This document shows, piece after piece, positions 1 to 8,414 of a stretch of DNA of 41,055 nt. Both the position numbers and the translations under genes were made by a program. Origin of the DNA: Bacteroidales bacterium (GTDB lineage Bacteria; Bacteroidota; Bacteroidia; Bacteroidales; UBA3663); the NCBI GenBank assembly GCA_004557315.1, contig SFEH01000007.1:1-41055 (forward strand), read 5' to 3'. Numbering within the stretch: the first letter of the stretch is position 1; every line of letters begins with the position of its first letter. The notes below the pieces were generated by a model. That model made no database searches. It was not told the origin of the DNA and saw nothing but the letters and a program-made list of their open reading frames with translations.

Positions 1-885
1 CACCTTGTTTGGCACAGGAATATCAGGATACTTCCTATGCATAAGTTCTCTTATCAGATACTTTGGTTCGCCATTACGAACTCTATTCAAGTCCAAGGCA
101 TCTGCCATTCTTAAGAGAGCATAGGGGTCGGTATATGGCATATCTGCCACTCCGAAAGCATTATAATAGCTGCTCGATGATTCAATTGAGAACACATCAT
201 CCATAAAAGAGAGAAAATCGATGTTTTCTCCTTGACGATAACGTTCAAATAGATATGACATATCGTCTGGCTCATTGAGCACCAATGATGGATCAAGGAA
301 TATGTAGCGTTTCTGAAAATCCGCAAGAGTCCAGTCTTTGGCAAGGAGCTGGTCCATACCTCCAAACAGCAGATCGCTACTCTCACCAACAATCATTCGA
401 GTTACGCCATCGGCTTTGGCCTGCATTGCAGCCTGCAGGAGCTGTGGTTCAATGGAATGAACAGGTGCACCTTTGGCTCTCATCACTGCAGGCAGGTAAC
501 TTTTGACTGTATTCCAGTCAATATCGACATAATGTAGGTTAAGTCCATAATATGACGCATAATATTCTGCACGTGCCAGTTCTTCCTGCTGATAGTTGCC
601 TCCCAGAAAGCGGAATGTGTATGCATCACATCCTCTCATGTATGAAGCAAGAATGGCAGAATCCATTCCTCCCGAAAGACATATTCCAAGCTTCTCGCCT
701 TTCATTGTCTCAAACACTTTCTGCAGCTCACGGTCAATGTCATCGGCAGTCTTGACAAAAGTCAATCTGTCAGAGTCTGGGATGGGTATTAGCTCATGCT
801 TCAATCCATCAAAAAAATCAACATCTTGCTTTTCTATGTATCTAAATGCAAGATATGAACTCATGCAATACTTCTTGTCAATCAT
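1..885 (-). CDS. Asparagine-synthase-like amidotransferase (partial, C-terminus off the left edge)
   Basis: The reading frame starts at an ATG at 885 and stays open through base 1, giving 295 codons with no stop. It carries the PP-loop SGGMDS at about residues 71-76 and a GESSDLLFGG segment at about 167-176. Both match the ATP-pyrophosphatase and aspartate-binding parts of asparagine synthases (PF00733). The N-terminal glutamine-hydrolysing domain that begins with Cys2 in AsnB is absent: only about 65 residues precede the PP-loop. The gene begins 19 bp after the flippase stop and is the last visible member of the rfbC-rfbD-wzx operon. A role in amidating a sugar or precursor during surface polysaccharide synthesis is therefore an inference from context. 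It may use free ammonia or a separate glutaminase. True asparagine synthesis is not excluded. Confidence 0.85.
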   Translation of the reverse strand, partial: MIDKKYCMSSYLAFRYIEKQDVDFFDGLKHELIPIPDSDRLTFVKTADDIDRELQKVFETMKGEKLGICLSGGMDSAILASYMRGCDAYTFRFLGGNYQQEELARAEYYASYYGLNLHYVDIDWNTVKSYLPAVMRAKGAPVHSIEPQLLQAAMQAKADGVTRMIVGESSDLLFGGMDQLLAKDWTLADFQKRYIFLDPSLVLNEPDDMSYLFERYRQGENIDFLSFMDDVFSIESSSSYYNAFGVADMPYTDPYALLRMADALDLNRVRNGEPKYLIRELMHRKYPDIPVPNKV

Positions 886-904
886 TTCATTATAATAATA
901 ATTT

Positions 905-2389
905 TTATTTGCCAAACACCTTTGTCCTGATAAACCAGCTGATCTGCTCTGATATATTAAGTTTGTATATCAGACCTATACCCACTGCCCCAATCACCGA
1001 CGAGCGCACCAAGGCATCGAGTATCGGAGAAACACCAATAAGCGATGGGATAAAGGCATTGACTATATAAAGAACGGCAATCACTACCACGATGCGAGCA
1101 TGTGCCCATGAGAACGGATTGGTCTTGATCTTTACCTGTACAATATACTGCTGATAAGCATAGCTCACTATCACTGTTATGAGCGAAGCCAAGGCAGCAC
1201 CACTCAAGCCCCAAATTGGAATGAAATAGAGATTGGTGCCAATGCTCACTATCGCGAGGAACACGGTGATGAACAGCGTCCAATAGTAATAGCGGCTGAA
1301 CGATATGAGCGTATTGCCAAAGTTGAGTGTGCCATACACCACCTTAGCTAAGCCAAGGAAGAGCACTGCCCAGCGTCCCTCGGCAAACTTCTCGCCATTA
1401 GGGATGATGGCAAAGATATTGTCGATATTGATCCAGACAAGAAGCAGCAGCACACTGCTCGCAAGCATCTGATGAACCGACACCTGACGGTACAGTCCTT
1501 TGGCTTTCTCCATGTCGTTCTCCTTCATTGCCTCTGCCGCCAATGGCGCCGAGATCGGAGTAATGTTGCGCGAAGGCATGTTCACTATCTCTGCCATATA
1601 GACTACTATGGTATAGATACCAGCAGAATACAGACCCTTGACACCTGACAGCATATATATGTCCATCTGCTGAATGAGATTGCCGCTGATGCCAGCCAGC
1701 ATCAGGAAGCCTGTGTATTTCAGCACCTTGGTCTTCAGATCTGGCGTGATGAACTTCCAATCGTGACGCAGCTTCGAGTCTCCGACATGCAGAGAGTAGA
1801 TGCCAGAAATCACCATGCAAAGCCCATAGCAGACAATAAAGCCGACTATCAAACCTGTCACGTCAATATAGCCAAAGCCGTATGACAGATAAATGCCAAG
1901 CATCATCAGTCGCATTCCGACCTCACGAACGGCTTTTGGCAGAGCAATGCGCATGTTTATGTTGGCATAGTTCTCAAACCAAACCCAGAACGTCAGCACT
2001 ACCATCATTGGCAGCACATAGTAGAAATGCTCGATAAACAACGGTGACTTCTCGCCAAAGTAACCCTCAATCGGGACTCGCAGACCCAAATAGAGCAACG
2101 ACATCAGCGTCAAGCCCACCACAGGGAAGAGCAGGTAGTAGAATAGGAAGCCGTTATTGCCCGAAGCCTTGTCCTTGAAATAAGGGAAGAACCTCATGCC
2201 CACACTGCCCGACCCCATCAACGCCAAAGTCGAAAGCAGGAATGCAACCTCATAAACGACCTTCGAAAGACCAATCACTTCAGGGTCAAGATATTTGGCA
2301 ACGATGTAGAACTGGACAAAGATGCCTAATAGCACTCCCACATAGTTGACAAACGTACCTTTAAGCGACTGTCTGATGATTACACCCAT
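905..2389 (-). CDS. Wzx-type oligosaccharide flippase (MATE/MOP superfamily)
   Basis: This 494-residue protein is almost entirely hydrophobic, with about 12-14 predicted membrane segments and short charged loops. It begins with the amphipathic N-terminus typical of polysaccharide biosynthesis proteins (KGTFVNYVGVLLGIFVQF region). Length and topology fit the Wzx/RfbX flippases that move undecaprenyl-linked oligosaccharide units across the inner membrane. It starts 6 bp after the rfbD stop, and the asparagine-synthase-like gene follows 19 bp later, so all are likely on one transcript. The substrate cannot be read from sequence. The upstream dTDP-rhamnose genes suggest a rhamnose-containing glycan. 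Confidence 0.88.
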   Translation of the reverse strand: MGVIIRQSLKGTFVNYVGVLLGIFVQFYIVAKYLDPEVIGLSKVVYEVAFLLSTLALMGSGSVGMRFFPYFKDKASGNNGFLFYYLLFPVVGLTLMSLLYLGLRVPIEGYFGEKSPLFIEHFYYVLPMMVVLTFWVWFENYANINMRIALPKAVREVGMRLMMLGIYLSYGFGYIDVTGLIVGFIVCYGLCMVISGIYSLHVGDSKLRHDWKFITPDLKTKVLKYTGFLMLAGISGNLIQQMDIYMLSGVKGLYSAGIYTIVVYMAEIVNMPSRNITPISAPLAAEAMKENDMEKAKGLYRQVSVHQMLASSVLLLLVWINIDNIFAIIPNGEKFAEGRWAVLFLGLAKVVYGTLNFGNTLISFSRYYYWTLFITVFLAIVSIGTNLYFIPIWGLSGAALASLITVIVSYAYQQYIVQVKIKTNPFSWAHARIVVVIAVLYIVNAFIPSLIGVSPILDALVRSSVIGAVGIGLIYKLNISEQISWFIRTKVFGK

Positions 2390-2395
2390 GATTCC

Positions 2396-3319
2396 TTACC
2401 CTTTTAGATTTTTGATGCAGGTCTGGAGCGAATCGGTCCAATAAGGCACCTTCACGCCAAAAACCTCCTTGATCTTGGTCTTGTCGAGTACAGAATACGA
2501 CGGACGAGTCACAGGACTCGGGAACTCACTTGAATGGCAAGGATGCACGTCACACTCGTTCTGTCGGGCAAAGTGCTGAATCATCTTGGTGAAGTCATAC
2601 CATGAGCAAACGCCTTCGTTCGAGAAATGATAGACACCAGTCTTGCTGTATGTCTCCGAGTCGGCAGCAGCTGTCTCTGCCTTATAGTCGTCCATGACCT
2701 TCTCGATGGCGAGTGCAAGGTCGTAGGCATAGGTCGGCGTACCAGCCTGATCAATCACCACTTTCAGCGAAGGCTTGGTGGCAGTGAGATTGAGCATCGT
2801 CTTGCAGAAGTTCTTTCCGAACTCACTGTAGAGCCATGCCGTACGGATGATGACATGCTTGCATCCAGAAGCAATGATCTTCTGTTCGCCATGCAGCTTG
2901 GTCTCGCCATATACACCCGTTGGCGTTCCCTTCTGCTCTTCCTTGCATGGCACGTTATATGGCTCCTTGCCAAACACATAGTCGGTCGAGATCTGAATGA
3001 GCAAACCGCCAGCCTCACGCATCGCAACGGCAAGGTTGCCTGGAGCATCGGCATTGAGTTTCTCTGCCAATGCCGCGAGTTTCTCATCGGTCTCACAAGC
3101 ATCGACATTGGTCCATGCCGCACAGTTGACGATTACATCAACGTCATTCTCCTTCACCATAGCCCTGATAGCATCCAGATCAGTGATATCAAGATAGGTA
3201 GTTTCAAATCCCTCAACCTGATTGACATCGGTGAAGATATATTTGTCCGAACTGGTCTTTGCCACGATGCGCATCTCGTTGCCAAGCTGACCATTGGCGC
3301 CAGTGATAAGTATATTCAT
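2396..3319 (-). CDS. rfbD: dTDP-4-dehydrorhamnose reductase
   Basis: RfbD reduces dTDP-4-dehydro-L-rhamnose to dTDP-L-rhamnose with NAD(P)H in the cytoplasm. The 307-residue protein opens with the Rossmann motif GANGQLG (residues 7-13) and has the short-chain dehydrogenase Y-x3-K pair in YGETK (about residue 137). Length is normal for the family. The gene lies 11 bp downstream of rfbC and 6 bp upstream of the flippase gene, in a tight minus-strand operon. rfbA and rfbB, needed for the first two steps, are not in this window. Confidence 0.95.
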   Translation of the reverse strand: MNILITGANGQLGNEMRIVAKTSSDKYIFTDVNQVEGFETTYLDITDLDAIRAMVKENDVDVIVNCAAWTNVDACETDEKLAALAEKLNADAPGNLAVAMREAGGLLIQISTDYVFGKEPYNVPCKEEQKGTPTGVYGETKLHGEQKIIASGCKHVIIRTAWLYSEFGKNFCKTMLNLTATKPSLKVVIDQAGTPTYAYDLALAIEKVMDDYKAETAAADSETYSKTGVYHFSNEGVCSWYDFTKMIQHFARQNECDVHPCHSSEFPSPVTRPSYSVLDKTKIKEVFGVKVPYWTDSLQTCIKNLKG

Positions 3320-3330
3320 ATTAAAGATAA

Positions 3331-3927
3331 TTATTTGAATTCAGGATAAAGATCTTCGTCGATGCTGAAAGGCGAATCGAAATCCTTGAGCATCGCATGC
3401 TTGGTGTCCTTCTCCGACAGTATCGCCTTATCTGCATCAATCCTCCAGTCTATTCCCAGCGAATCGTCGAGTATCGATATGCCTCCGTCGGCCTGTGGAG
3501 CATAGAAATTGTCACACTTGTATTGGAAGATTGCTGTTTCGCTCAATACCACGAAGCCATGTGCGAAGCCACGAGGAACGAAGAACTGTCGATGGTTGTC
3601 CTCGGTCAGCTCCACTGCCACATGCTTGCCGAATGTCGGACTTCCCTTTCTGATATCCACTGCGACATCGAGCACAGATCCTTTCACACAGCGCACCAGC
3701 TTGGTCTGCGTGAAAGGTGGACGCTGGAAGTGCAGGCCTCTCATCACTCCATAGCTCGACATCGACTCATTGTCCTGCACGAACCTGACTGTATGACCTA
3801 TGATGTTGCCCACCTTTTCGTCAAACTCTCTTTGTGAGAACGACTCAAAAAAATATCCACGGGCATCCTTGAACACGCGAGGTTCGATTATCAAGAGCCC
3901 TGGTATTGCGGTTTCTATTATTTCCAT
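3331..3927 (-). CDS. rfbC: dTDP-4-dehydrorhamnose 3,5-epimerase
   Basis: RfbC epimerises dTDP-4-dehydro-6-deoxyglucose at C3 and C5. The sequence contains RGLHFQ with the catalytic histidine, the VDIRKGSPTFG strand and the FVPRGFAHGF cupin segment. I use the ATG at 3927, which gives 198 residues, normal for the family, and begins MEIIETAIPG. A longer frame to 3999 would overlap the end of the OM-barrel gene by about 70 bp and adds residues unlike the family. The chosen start is 2 bp after that gene's stop codon, implying tight coupling. It is followed 11 bp later by rfbD. Confidence 0.94.
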   Translation of the reverse strand: MEIIETAIPGLLIIEPRVFKDARGYFFESFSQREFDEKVGNIIGHTVRFVQDNESMSSYGVMRGLHFQRPPFTQTKLVRCVKGSVLDVAVDIRKGSPTFGKHVAVELTEDNHRQFFVPRGFAHGFVVLSETAIFQYKCDNFYAPQADGGISILDDSLGIDWRIDADKAILSEKDTKHAMLKDFDSPFSIDEDLYPEFK

Positions 3928-3929
3928 AA

Positions 3930-4667
3930 TTATTTCTTTTTGCTGTAATATCTTTGTTTCTTCAAAATCTTGTATTTGGCAACCTGCGAGCGGAACCACA
4001 CTGCTGCCACAATCTGAATCTGGTGATTGTTCGACGTCTCATAGACATCGGCCTTGCTGTCAGGGAAGATGTTGCCGAGTCCGAAGTAATAGCGTCCCTG
4101 AAGCTGAATGCTCAACTCCTTGTTCACCTTGAACTCATATCCCAGTCCCATCTGCAGTCCGTAGTCAAACTTCTTCGACACAGGCATGGTGTGATGCTGG
4201 TATTTGTGGTATGTCATGTTCTGCACCTTGTCCCAGTTCTCTCCTTCGAGCTGTGCCTTTGCCTTGTCGGAAAGGAAATAGCCGAATTTCGGACCGATGT
4301 CGACATTGATCTCGTTCTTCTTTCCGCAGTCGAAATAGAGATGAGCAAGTATTGGCACCTCGAAATAGGTGAAGTTGCGCTGGAAGCTCAACTCGGGATA
4401 TTCATCAAACTTATCCTTCTCGCCACGTCTGGTAAGGAGCAGCTCTGCCTGGATACCAAAAATCTTCTCTTCGATGTAACGTGCTGCCAAGCCAAAGGTA
4501 TAGCCCTTGGCAAGATCCTGTGTCACTGTCGGAGTCAATCTGTAATTGCTCATGCAGGCACCGCCTATCACACCTAAATGCAGCTCACGGGCAATGCGTG
4601 TCTGTGCCAATGCTCCCATCGAGAGAGCCAACAGACAGAGTATCAGGATTAACTTATTTGATCTCAT
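3930..4667 (-). CDS. PorT-like outer-membrane beta-barrel protein
   Basis: The 245-residue product starts with a clear signal peptide (MRSNKLILILCLLALSMGALAQ is about 22 residues). Alternating amphipathic strands rich in glycine and aromatics follow, as in the OMP_b-brl_2/PorT family of Bacteroidota. The start at 4667 overlaps the end of the LysM gene by 14 bp (ATGAG inside the final codons). A start at 4703 would put a non-hydrophobic stretch before the signal sequence. The C-terminus is very basic (KYKILKKQRYYSKKK). PorT of Porphyromonas is linked to type IX secretion, but this broad family includes many barrels of unknown role. Coupling to the LysM protein and polysaccharide genes suggests an envelope function. 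Confidence 0.78.
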   Translation of the reverse strand: MRSNKLILILCLLALSMGALAQTRIARELHLGVIGGACMSNYRLTPTVTQDLAKGYTFGLAARYIEEKIFGIQAELLLTRRGEKDKFDEYPELSFQRNFTYFEVPILAHLYFDCGKKNEINVDIGPKFGYFLSDKAKAQLEGENWDKVQNMTYHKYQHHTMPVSKKFDYGLQMGLGYEFKVNKELSIQLQGRYYFGLGNIFPDSKADVYETSNNHQIQIVAAVWFRSQVAKYKILKKQRYYSKKK

Positions 4668-6141
4668 ATTTGTCAATTTGAGCCGATGGTTTGAAATGGA
4701 CAAGATACAAGCCTCTGTTGATCAACCCCTCACCTTCTCGTCTGAAGCTCATCATCGACTGGAGCGTTCCGTGTGAGAAACCTTCGATATGATCAGCAAA
4801 GTTCATTCCGTGCGCCTTGACTGCCGCAAAGAAATAGCGGCCGACATCGTAGCCAAGCAATGCGTAGCGTGGTGTCAGCGGCATTGGCTCCTTGGCATAC
4901 CAATAGCGGAAATTCTTGTAGAAAGCCTGAACCGATTCGTCGAATGGATTGACATAGAATTTAGAGAACAGATAGACGTTCATGTCATAGTAATAATCCA
5001 TGAAGTCACCTGAATAAAGCACCCATTCAGGATAGCCGAGAATGGCTGTCTGCCCCTGCTTCTCCTGTTCTGCGCCAATCTCAAAAGTGGTGCATTTCAG
5101 GCAAGGGAACATCCTGCGAAGCGACTCGCGGTTGTTGGCAACAGGGATGTACAAGATGTTGTGGCCGATGATGTTAAGCACAGAATCGACTGTCACGAGA
5201 GTCTCTGGATTGTCGTATTCAAACTCGTGGTACTGCATGTTTTTCGCCTTCAGTGCGTTCTTCAGATAGCCTGCATAAGGATCGGCCTTGTCGGTACATC
5301 CCTTGTCATTGAGGAACACAAAGTCGTATGTCTCAAATCGCTTTACCACATCAGCTGTGAGATTCTCATAAAGGAACGACTTTGATGTATTGAGCTGAAT
5401 GAGATCTGGATGGCTTTTCGATAGCTCTTGGCTGAACGCGAAAGGACTCACTACCGCAATGTCGTTCGCCTTTCCGAATTCCGCAACAAGCTTGACGTCG
5501 TTGAGATCGACCGGAGCGATGATGAAGTCGGCATCAAGCAGTGACTTGGTGGCAAGTATCTCGTTGATGGTCTTTGTGCCGAGATCGTAGGTCTGCACCA
5601 GTATTCTCTGACCATTCTCCTGTGCTTCCTTCACAGCCAGCATCAGACCTTCGTAGAACTCCACCGAGCGCATCTGCTGCTTATCTTCCGTCGATGTCTG
5701 TGCATCGAGGTTGAAAGGCATTATCACTACGACATTGTCAGCCGCACCCTTAATCTTACGGCGCACCATAGGAGTCTCTTCCTTCTTCTCCTCTACAACG
5801 GCAGGAGCTTCAGGCTTGACCTGTTCGACCTTCTCCTCCTTGTCTGCATCCTTCTTCTTGTCTTTCTTTCTGAAATTGAAGAATATCGACTTTCCTTTCT
5901 TCTTGTCTTCCTTTTGCTCGACCTCCTTCTCGTCAGGAATGACAAGCGTCATGCCCGAAGGAATGTTCGTACCCTCGATCGACGGATTAGCCGCCTGGAT
6001 GTCCTCCACGGTCACTCCATATCGCTTGGAAAGGGAATACAAGGTATCGCCAGGCTTCACCACGTGCTGGCGGTTGTCGGCTGAAGCACTTGACAAGACA
6101 AATGCCATCGCCAAAACACAAAACAGTCTGTTCAGTATCAT
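4654..6141 (-). CDS. LysM domain plus periplasmic-binding-fold envelope protein
   Basis: This 495-residue protein has a signal peptide (residues 1-21, ending ASA) and one LysM peptidoglycan-binding domain (about 25-69, HVVKPGDTLYSLSKRYGVTV). A highly charged Lys/Glu linker (about 72-130) leads to a C-terminal region (about 135-495) resembling type-1 periplasmic binding proteins of the leucine/branched-chain type. The same combination of wall anchor and binding fold is seen in Bacteroidota proteins annotated as LysM or amino-acid ABC substrate-binding proteins. No permease is nearby, so a structural or cell-wall-sensing role (LpoA-like) is as plausible as transport. It is the first gene of the operon and has a good promoter at 6174-6204. 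Confidence 0.85.
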   Translation of the reverse strand: MILNRLFCVLAMAFVLSSASADNRQHVVKPGDTLYSLSKRYGVTVEDIQAANPSIEGTNIPSGMTLVIPDEKEVEQKEDKKKGKSIFFNFRKKDKKKDADKEEKVEQVKPEAPAVVEEKKEETPMVRRKIKGAADNVVVIMPFNLDAQTSTEDKQQMRSVEFYEGLMLAVKEAQENGQRILVQTYDLGTKTINEILATKSLLDADFIIAPVDLNDVKLVAEFGKANDIAVVSPFAFSQELSKSHPDLIQLNTSKSFLYENLTADVVKRFETYDFVFLNDKGCTDKADPYAGYLKNALKAKNMQYHEFEYDNPETLVTVDSVLNIIGHNILYIPVANNRESLRRMFPCLKCTTFEIGAEQEKQGQTAILGYPEWVLYSGDFMDYYYDMNVYLFSKFYVNPFDESVQAFYKNFRYWYAKEPMPLTPRYALLGYDVGRYFFAAVKAHGMNFADHIEGFSHGTLQSMMSFRREGEGLINRGLYLVHFKPSAQIDKYEIK

Positions 6142-6173
6142 TTATTCTTTTATTAAACTCACATAATTAACCG

Positions 6174-6204
6174 CAAAGATAGTTCTTTTATGTGACATTA
6201 CAAA
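6174..6204 (-). promoter_or_regulatory. Promoter of the LysM-rfb operon
   Basis: Reading the minus strand, TTTG (6204-6201), 19 bp and TATCTTTG (6181-6174) match the Bacteroidetes sigma-ABfr consensus. Transcription would start near 6167, about 26 nt before the LysM start codon. No other comparable promoter was seen between here and base 1. Confidence 0.75.
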
Positions 6205-6252
6205 GCTTTGGCATCTTTTTGTTTACTTATAAAGTAATTTTCCTGATTATCC

Positions 6253-6283
6253 TTTGTAGTTTCATCTTTTTATATTATCTTCG
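6253..6283 (+). promoter_or_regulatory. tsaD promoter
   Basis: TTTG at 6253-6256, 19 bp, then TATCTTCG at 6276-6283, one mismatch from TAnnTTTG. The predicted start is near 6290, leaving a leader of about 20 nt before the tsaD ATG. It is divergent from the LysM operon promoter about 50 bp away. Confidence 0.65.
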
Positions 6284-6310
6284 CTCCAAAATTCAAACAA
6301 AGAAACAACA

Positions 6311-7342
6311 ATGTCAACTATCATATTAGGAATCGAGTCGTCATGTGACGACACCAGCGCTGCCGTCATCCAGGACGGCGTCTTATTGTCGAATGTCATT
6401 GCCAGTCAGGCTGTCCACGAGGCCTACGGAGGCGTAGTTCCCGAACTTGCTTCACGCGCCCATCAGCAGAACATCGTGCCTGTGGTTTCAGAAGCCATCA
6501 AGCGTGCGGGCATCAAGCCTGAAGACCTTTCTGCCATTGCTTTCACCCGTGGTCCTGGTCTCATGGGTTCGCTCCTTGTGGGACTGTCGTTCGCAAAAGG
6601 ACTTGCGTCAGCTCTGCAGATTCCGATGATCGAGGTCAATCACCTTCAAGGTCACGTCATGGCTCATTTCGTACTCGAAAAAGACAATCTCGACAAGCCT
6701 TTGCCTAAATATCCGTTCCTCTGCCTGCTTGTATCTGGCGGCAATAGCCAGATTATTAAAGTCATGTCTTACAAGGATATGGAGGTCATCGGACAAACCA
6801 TCGACGATGCTGCGGGCGAAGCTTTCGACAAGTGCGCCAAGGTCATGGGTCTCGGCTATCCAGGCGGCCCTGTCATCGATCGTCTCGCCAAGGAGGGCGA
6901 CCCAAACAAGTTCAAGTTCGCAAAACCACATATCAAGGATCTCGACTATAGCTTCAGCGGCCTGAAGACCTCATTCCTCTATACATTGCGCGATGCCATC
7001 AAGGAGAACCCAAATTTCATTGAGGAAAACAAGGCCGATCTCTGCGCGTCGTTGCAGAAGACCATTGTCGATATCCTGATGGACAAGGTGCGCAAGGCTG
7101 TCAAGGAGACTGGCATCAAGGAAGTGGCTGTGGCTGGCGGAGTATCTGCCAATAGTGGCGTGCGCAACGCTTTCACCGAACATGCACAGAAATACGGCTG
7201 GACGGTGCATCTGCCAAAGTTCTCGTTCACGACCGACAATGCCGCAATGATAGCCATCGTCGGACAGCACAAGTATCAGGACAAGGACTTCTGCAAGTTC
7301 GATGCTCCTGCTTTCGCCCGAGTTGAAAACAAGATAAAATAA
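6311..7342 (+). CDS. tsaD: tRNA N6-adenosine threonylcarbamoyltransferase
   Basis: TsaD transfers the threonylcarbamoyl group to A37 of ANN-decoding tRNAs (t6A), working with TsaB and TsaE. The 343-residue protein has the N-terminal ESSCDDT phosphate-binding motif (9-15), the metal-binding HLQGH (His111, His115), GGNSQ and the late GGVSANSG loop. All are diagnostic of the Kae1/Gcp/YgjD family, and the length is typical. It has its own promoter and is followed 6 bp later by a lytic transglycosylase gene, with which it may be co-transcribed. Confidence 0.97.
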   Translation: MSTIILGIESSCDDTSAAVIQDGVLLSNVIASQAVHEAYGGVVPELASRAHQQNIVPVVSEAIKRAGIKPEDLSAIAFTRGPGLMGSLLVGLSFAKGLASALQIPMIEVNHLQGHVMAHFVLEKDNLDKPLPKYPFLCLLVSGGNSQIIKVMSYKDMEVIGQTIDDAAGEAFDKCAKVMGLGYPGGPVIDRLAKEGDPNKFKFAKPHIKDLDYSFSGLKTSFLYTLRDAIKENPNFIEENKADLCASLQKTIVDILMDKVRKAVKETGIKEVAVAGGVSANSGVRNAFTEHAQKYGWTVHLPKFSFTTDNAAMIAIVGQHKYQDKDFCKFDAPAFARVENKIK

Positions 7343-7348
7343 TCAATT

Positions 7349-8308
7349 TTGACACAGAAAAAACACATTACAATGGCATTGACAACTACCCTGCTGCTCC
7401 TGTCCGCTCTTTCATGCAGTAGTGCTGACACCCTGCAAGCCAGTCGGGATGTCCTGCCTTCGCAGGTCGTGACTCCCCGTTTCGAGAATGTAGTCGAGGT
7501 CTTCGGCCAGAAGGTCGATCTGTCGCGTTACGATATGCATGAGCGATATGAACGTGAACTCACCAATATGTGCTACACTCACAATGCCACCCTCCTCACA
7601 CTCAAGCGTGCCAACCGTCTGTTCCCTATCATCTGCCCAATACTCAAGGAAGAAGGAATGCCCGACGACCTCATCTATCTGGCATGTATCGAGAGCTCGC
7701 TCAATACCCGAGCCTTGTCGCCTGCTGGCGCAGCCGGCATCTGGCAATTCATGGCGGAGACGGCACGACAGTTCGGACTCGAAGTGACCACCGAAGTGGA
7801 TGAACGATACAATGTCGAGAAAGCCACTCGTGCGGCTTGCAAGTTCCTGCGTCAGGCTTACGATAAGTTCGGCGACTGGCTGACCGTTGCTGCATCCTAC
7901 AACGGCGGACAGGCAGGCATCAGCAGGAAACTCAAGGCACAGAACCAGACATCAGCCCTCGACCTTCTACTAGTCGAAGAGACCTCACGCTATATGTTCC
8001 GCATCATGGCAATGAAGGAGATCATGCGCGACCCTGCCCGCTATGGCTTCATCCTCCACAGCGACCAGCTCTACCGCCCTATTGCGACTCGCAAGATGGA
8101 GGTCAATGGCCCTATCACCGACATGACCAAGTTTGCCGAAGACCAGGGAATAAGCTACTACCACCTCAAGGAATTCAACCCTTGGCTCCGACTCGACCGT
8201 CTTACCAACAAGTCGGGCAAAACCTACATCATCCAGATCCCAATCAAGGAGGATATGTACTACAACGGCAAGTTTGAGGTATATGACAAGAACTGGGTAG
8301 TAGAATAA
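7349..8308 (+). CDS. Lytic murein transglycosylase (SLT domain, MltD-like)
   Basis: This enzyme cleaves the MurNAc-GlcNAc bond of peptidoglycan. The SLT domain spans about residues 95-215, with the catalytic glutamate in ESSLN (Glu115), then SPAGAAGIWQFM and the YNGGQ motif. I favour the TTG start at 7349 because it supplies the basic n-region (TQKKH) ahead of the hydrophobic segment. The ATG at 7373 would leave a signal sequence with no positive charge. A cysteine at residue 23 (SALSC) suggests a lipoprotein, though the lipobox is imperfect. The C-terminal 80 residues contain a LysM-like tail. It is only 6 bp after tsaD. Confidence 0.9.
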   Translation: MTQKKHITMALTTTLLLLSALSCSSADTLQASRDVLPSQVVTPRFENVVEVFGQKVDLSRYDMHERYERELTNMCYTHNATLLTLKRANRLFPIICPILKEEGMPDDLIYLACIESSLNTRALSPAGAAGIWQFMAETARQFGLEVTTEVDERYNVEKATRAACKFLRQAYDKFGDWLTVAASYNGGQAGISRKLKAQNQTSALDLLLVEETSRYMFRIMAMKEIMRDPARYGFILHSDQLYRPIATRKMEVNGPITDMTKFAEDQGISYYHLKEFNPWLRLDRLTNKSGKTYIIQIPIKEDMYYNGKFEVYDKNWVVE

Positions 8309-8310
8309 AT

Positions 8311-8409
8311 GATAAGGTTTTATGATTATAGGGTTATAAGGTTATGAGGTAGCTTCGCGCTGTCAGATTAACCTTAAAACCTAAAAACCATAAAACCTTA
8401 AAACCTAAA
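8311..8409. repeat. Octamer array with inverted-repeat arms, copy 1
   Basis: The space between the transglycosylase and PAP2 genes is an 8-bp periodic array. The left arm reads AGGTTAT-type units and the right arm reads TAAAACCT-type units, so the arms are partly complementary. The centre holds AGCTTCGCGCTGTC. The array ends 5 bp before the PAP2 start codon, so it would form much of that gene's leader. A second copy with the same core lies at 15771-15867. Confidence 0.75.
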
Positions 8410-8414
8410 TAAAC

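Noticed and set aside
3928..3999. Longer N-terminus for RfbC
   Set aside because: The extension overlaps the OM-barrel gene and has no family similarity.
8311..8409. Simple intrinsic terminator after the transglycosylase gene
   Set aside because: Arms are only partly complementary, there is no T-run, and the array is periodic with a conserved core shared with 15771-15867.
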